Part shown: positions 4,343 through 6,607 of the stretch, piece after piece
Layout of the letters: the number at the start of each line of letters is the position of its first letter
Numbering within the stretch: position 1 is the stretch's first letter
Origin: JAJISK01 sp046759185
Lineage (GTDB): Archaea; Thermoplasmatota; Thermoplasmata; RBG-16-68-12; JAJISG01
DNA length: 6,607 bases
NCBI GenBank assembly: GCA_046759185.1
Contig: JBHIBO010000052.1
Coordinates: 1-6,607 of the forward strand
Direction of reading: 5' to 3'
Position numbers and translations under genes: made by a program
The notes under the pieces: model-generated
The model's input: the letters and a program-made list of their open reading frames with translations, nothing else
Database searches by the model: none
Told to the model about the DNA's origin: nothing

Positions 4343-4924
4343 ATGCAACGCAGAGCGTCGACTGCCTTTGGAAAGAGGCTGAGCTTGATCGTCCTCAGCA
4401 TGATGGCCACGGGACTCGTGGTCATGCTGTTGCCATCCATGGCCATGCAGCCGCTTCCCGGAGTGGCAGCCCAGGAAACCGTTGAGATATGGGTGCTGGG
4501 GGTCGAATTCAAGGGAACCGCCGGCCCAGGTGAACCGTTCATCGAAGAAGGCGACAAGGTGGAGAGGTACGTGTTCGTCCCCGACACCATCCGTGTCCAG
4601 CAGGGACAGAACGTCAAGCTGCACTTCCTCGGGATCAACGGGGGAGGAGGCCATACGATATTCATCGAACACTACGTCCCCACGCCTTTCACCTTCATGC
4701 GCAACGAGACGGTAACGAAGGAGTTCGTCGCAGACAGGGCAGGCAGTTTCGATATGATCTGCTCCACCCACCCGCCGACCATGACCGCCGAGTTCATTGT
4801 CCAGGGGTCCGAAGCTTCGACAGTTGCCGGGGTCAACCTGACCAGTGCAGTGCTGCTCGGTATTCAGGGCGTTCTCCTCGTGGTGACTGTGCTCCTCCTC
4901 TTCATGAGGCGACCGAGAGCGTAG
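4343..4924 (+). CDS. Membrane-anchored type 1 copper cupredoxin
   Basis: A 193-residue extracytoplasmic electron-transfer or copper-binding protein. Residues 12-36 are a signal or anchor helix with a possible cleavage after V-A-A (43); residues 47-154 form the beta-barrel cupredoxin domain; residues 168-188 are a C-terminal membrane helix followed by R-R-P-R. The expected copper ligands are H104 in G-G-G-G-H-T-I, then C140, H143 and M147 in C-S-T-H-P-P-T-M. With one cysteine this is a type 1 (blue copper) site, not a two-cysteine CuA site. The C-x2-H-x3-M spacing falls between the amicyanin (x2) and plastocyanin (x4) loops. Sequons N-E-T (121) and N-L-T (165) may be glycosylated. The ATG at 4343 fits the TATA box for a leaderless message; upstream in-frame residues lack signal-peptide character. 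Possible partners are a terminal oxidase or the thiol redox proteins downstream. Confidence 0.87.
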   Translation: MQRRASTAFGKRLSLIVLSMMATGLVVMLLPSMAMQPLPGVAAQETVEIWVLGVEFKGTAGPGEPFIEEGDKVERYVFVPDTIRVQQGQNVKLHFLGINGGGGHTIFIEHYVPTPFTFMRNETVTKEFVADRAGSFDMICSTHPPTMTAEFIVQGSEASTVAGVNLTSAVLLGIQGVLLVVTVLLLFMRRPRA

Positions 4925-4957
4925 ATGGCGCCAGGGGGAGGCGAAGCGAACTCGTGG

Positions 4958-4971
4958 TCACCTAAGGGTGA
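4958..4971. repeat. Short inverted repeat TCACC-TAAG-GGTGA
   Basis: Five-bp arms around four bases, between the cupredoxin and the next gene. It may be an operator half-dyad or a chance match; no further support is visible. Confidence 0.25.
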
Positions 4972-4986
4972 AACACCTCTGTCCCT

Positions 4987-5019
4987 GAGGAGGGTGCATG
5001 ACACCCTCCTCCCATTTTT
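4987..5019 (+). terminator. Strong hairpin plus T5 tract
   Basis: GAGGAGGGTG (4987-4996) pairs perfectly with CACCCTCCTC (5002-5011) around the loop CATGA, and TTTTT follows at 5015-5019. This is the form of a bacterial intrinsic terminator; archaeal RNA polymerase stops mainly on the T tract, with the hairpin as a possible aid or RNA stabiliser. It ends the cupredoxin transcript or partly limits read-through into the redox genes. Confidence 0.75.
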
Positions 5020-5066
5020 CTTGGGACTTCGCCTGCTTGAGGTCGATGTAGTGCCTCCGAAGGTCC

Positions 5067-5912
5067 ATGCGTACCCGTAGACTCCTGGCTTTGGCAGCGG
5101 TCTTCTTATTCGCCGGTCTTCTTACCGGTCTGCCCGTGTTGGGTCATGGGGGGTCCGAGCCGGAAATTCCCCACACGGAGTTACAGACCATCCAGTTGGC
5201 GCCAGGCGACCTGGAGAGCTTCAAGGTCTCCTTCGGGGACTCCCCGCTCTCGCGTGGATGGCTCTTCGTTTTGAACGGCAGACTGACCGTTGCTGATGGG
5301 CCTGTCATTGCTGAGCTCTCCCTCAACGGTTCAACCGTTGCCAGATGGGTATGGGCAGTCCGGTCCGAAGTACAAGTCGAGACGACTATCCTTCCGGAGA
5401 CCGCCTTCTACGAGATCTCATTCCGGAATACGGGGTTGGACAGCACGACCCTCGAGATCTTCTATGATCAGAGCTGCGAGTGCGTGGGGAAATTCCTCCC
5501 GATGAGAGGCGGAGTCGTGATCTTCCAGGCTGACCTACGTGCCGGCGAGACGATGAACGTCGAATTCCTCACGACGGAGGATCTCGAGGTCCACGTCGAT
5601 CTCGCGGTCAGAAGGGGGGAATCGGGAGTGTGGCCTGACGACTTCAAGATTCTGGATTCCCTGGACACTTTGGATGGCGAGTCGATGCTAATCCACTCGG
5701 CGGAGACGACGGAGCGCCACTACATGATAACGAGAGCGGTAAGCCTCGTCAGTGGAGCGACGGGCGGGGTGGGTCCCCGAATCGACATCAGTTCCCCACC
5801 CTCAACGCCAATGCTCTTCCTGCTTGCAGTCCCCGTGCTCGGCGGATTGGGGCTTGCAGCGTATCTCCTCTACCGACGCCGAGAGGGTCGTGAGGAGCAT
5901 GGTTCGAAGTAG
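5067..5912 (+). CDS. Secreted membrane-anchored protein with Cys-x-Cys
   Basis: A 281-residue protein of no family I recognise. Residues 1-26 are a signal peptide (R-T-R-R then a leucine/alanine-rich core), 27-245 are a polar, strand-rich outer domain, and 249-269 form a membrane helix followed by a basic cytoplasmic tail (Y-R-R-R-E-G-R). The only two cysteines, C137 and C139, form S-C-E-C-V-G-K in the middle of the outer domain; such a pair could bind metal or be a dithiol substrate. Cleavage after P-V-L-G would leave histidine as the first mature residue, as in several copper proteins, but the cut site is uncertain. The downstream TlpA-like gene overlaps its end by 14 bases, so the two are translated together. 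I see no good TATA box just upstream; transcription may depend on read-through past the 4987-5019 hairpin or on a weak promoter. Role inferred: partner or client of the thiol redox pair. Confidence 0.8.
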   Translation: MRTRRLLALAAVFLFAGLLTGLPVLGHGGSEPEIPHTELQTIQLAPGDLESFKVSFGDSPLSRGWLFVLNGRLTVADGPVIAELSLNGSTVARWVWAVRSEVQVETTILPETAFYEISFRNTGLDSTTLEIFYDQSCECVGKFLPMRGGVVIFQADLRAGETMNVEFLTTEDLEVHVDLAVRRGESGVWPDDFKILDSLDTLDGESMLIHSAETTERHYMITRAVSLVSGATGGVGPRIDISSPPSTPMLFLLAVPVLGGLGLAAYLLYRRREGREEHGSK

Positions 5913-6435
5913 CCTGTACCTGGTCTTCATCGTCGCGATCATCAGTGCGCTTCTCCTGGTCATCCTTCTGGCCCCCAAAGGTGGAACGGGCGTGGACGTG
6001 GGAAGTGTAGCGATGGACATCTCGGCCGTGGACATTGATGGCAACGCCTTCGCGTTGAGCGACCAACGGGGTAACGTGGTCCTCATTGATTGGATGGGAG
6101 TCAATTGCCCTCCCTGCCGGACACAGATGCCCGAGCTTGCCGAGCTGCATGAGGCCTACGGATCGCGCGGTTTGGTCATGATCTCGCTCGACATCTCTGA
6201 CTTTGGTGGCGGTCTTGCTGCGAGGAGTGAGGCGCAGGCAGAGGCGTTTCTTGCCGAGTTTGGGGCTAGTTGGCCAATCGCCCTGGAGCGAACCGGGTTG
6301 GCCACACGATATCGCGTCGTCATGATTCCCACGATCATGATCGTGGATCCTGCTGGTGTCATCGCTTTCAAGGAAGCGGGCCTCCACACCTTCGAGACCC
6401 TTCAGCAGGTAATCGCACAGTTCCTGCCGACATAG
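5899..6435 (+). CDS. TlpA/ResA-like anchored thioredoxin
   Basis: A 178-residue thiol-disulfide oxidoreductase facing outside the membrane. Residues 5-26 are a single N-terminal membrane anchor; residues 38-176 are a thioredoxin fold of the TlpA/ResA/peroxiredoxin-like kind. The active site is C70-P-P-C73 in D-W-M-G-V-N-C-P-P-C, and the cis-proline is P144 in V-V-M-I-P-T. It probably keeps partner cysteines reduced, as ResA does for haem sites and TlpA for copper sites. The ATG at 5899 follows a good ribosome-binding stretch (GAGGAG, 5892-5897) and gives the anchor at once; the open frame upstream is a shadow of the preceding gene, which it overlaps by 14 bases. A CcdA gene begins 11 bases downstream and would supply its electrons. 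An 18-bp perfect palindrome lies inside the gene at 6329-6346, around the cis-proline codons. Confidence 0.88.
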   Translation: MVRSSLYLVFIVAIISALLLVILLAPKGGTGVDVGSVAMDISAVDIDGNAFALSDQRGNVVLIDWMGVNCPPCRTQMPELAELHEAYGSRGLVMISLDISDFGGGLAARSEAQAEAFLAEFGASWPIALERTGLATRYRVVMIPTIMIVDPAGVIAFKEAGLHTFETLQQVIAQFLPT

Positions 6436-6446
6436 GTGTCACCTCG

Positions 6447-6607
6447 ATGCTTCACGAAGTCCTCATCCCGGCCGCCTTTGTCGCGGGTGTGGTCACCTTC
6501 TTCTCCCCCTGCGCCGTCGCTCTGCTCCCGACCTATATCTCCTACTACATCGGCCGGCCCGAGGAGGATCTGGGCGTCGAGGGCGAATCCAGTCGGGTCG
6601 GCTTGGT
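6447..6607 (+). CDS. ccdA: CcdA/DsbD-type electron transporter, cut by window end
   Basis: The first 53 residues of a membrane protein that carries electrons from cytoplasmic thioredoxin across the membrane to extracytoplasmic thiol proteins. Helix 1 (about residues 5-32) contains the family motif F-F-S-P-C-A-V-A-L-L-P, with the redox-active cysteine C22 between proline and alanine and the following proline that breaks the helix. The second redox cysteine lies beyond the edge. The ATG at 6447 is 11 bases after the TlpA-like stop. A charged loop (G-R-P-E-E-D-L-G-V-E-G-E) follows helix 1, longer than in many short CcdA proteins. Together with the TlpA-like gene it is a standard reductive pair. 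Confidence 0.88.
   Translation, partial: MLHEVLIPAAFVAGVVTFFSPCAVALLPTYISYYIGRPEEDLGVEGESSRVGL

Noticed and set aside
4055..4771. Long minus-strand open frame of 238 codons opposite the cupredoxin
   Set aside because: It lies opposite the cupredoxin gene and overlaps the regulator in another frame; its product has no coherent domain, and the cupredoxin has ligands, signal and promoter.
4343..4924. CuA (cytochrome oxidase subunit II-like) copper site in the cupredoxin
   Set aside because: A CuA site needs two cysteines (C-x3-C-x3-H); only one cysteine is present in the ligand loop.
5788..6387. Minus-strand open frame of 199 codons opposite the TlpA-like gene
   Set aside because: It is a shadow of a gene with a clear CPPC thioredoxin fold; no domain is visible in it.

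Overview
The window looks archaeal, most likely a high-GC Thermoplasmatota-type euryarchaeon; that placement is inference and no marker gene is present. The signs are a TATA box 26-27 bases ahead of an apparently leaderless start codon, winged-helix regulators paired with small three-helix membrane proteins of the DUF7521 kind (best known to me from euryarchaea), an archaeal-style ribbon-helix-helix/RelE pair, N-glycosylation sequons in a secreted cupredoxin, and dense 4-base gene overlaps.

Left third (1-2345), accessory in character. On the minus strand lie, in transcription order, a short ribbon-helix-helix antitoxin (1224-1009), a RelE/ParE-type toxin (999-727) with no ATG, GTG or TTG start, and a four-helix membrane protein (659-192) built from two copies of a two-helix unit. 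On the plus strand is a six-helix, DUF4386-like membrane protein (1467-2135). The spaces hold inverted repeats and a possible scrap of a tyrosine recombinase.

Middle (2346-4262, minus strand) is the most distinctive part: six tightly coupled genes. A winged-helix regulator is followed by four consecutive three-helix membrane mini-proteins of about 90-108 residues and then by a second winged-helix regulator that seems to have lost the front of its first DNA-binding domain. The outer two membrane proteins are clear paralogues sharing acidic and histidine residues in and around helix 2 and helix 3; the inner two are more diverged with the same layout. Junctions are GTGA, GTAG, ATGA and GTGA overlaps, then a 26-base overlap. 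I infer a membrane sensor or signalling cassette; its function is not known to me.

Right third (4343-6607, plus strand) is an extracytoplasmic copper/thiol redox block: a membrane-anchored type 1 copper cupredoxin, a hairpin-plus-T-tract terminator or attenuator, a secreted anchored beta-rich protein of unknown family whose only two cysteines form a Cys-x-Cys, an anchored TlpA/ResA-like thioredoxin (CPPC), and the start of a CcdA electron transporter cut by the window end. CcdA would pass electrons from cytoplasmic thioredoxin to the TlpA-like protein, which would reduce outside dithiols, plausibly the Cys-x-Cys of its neighbour or copper/haem-site cysteines.

The middle and right blocks diverge from one 80-bp promoter region with a palindromic TATA box (CCTTATAAGG) and a 16-bp operator-like palindrome in the leader of the first regulator, so the regulator may control both itself and the cupredoxin.
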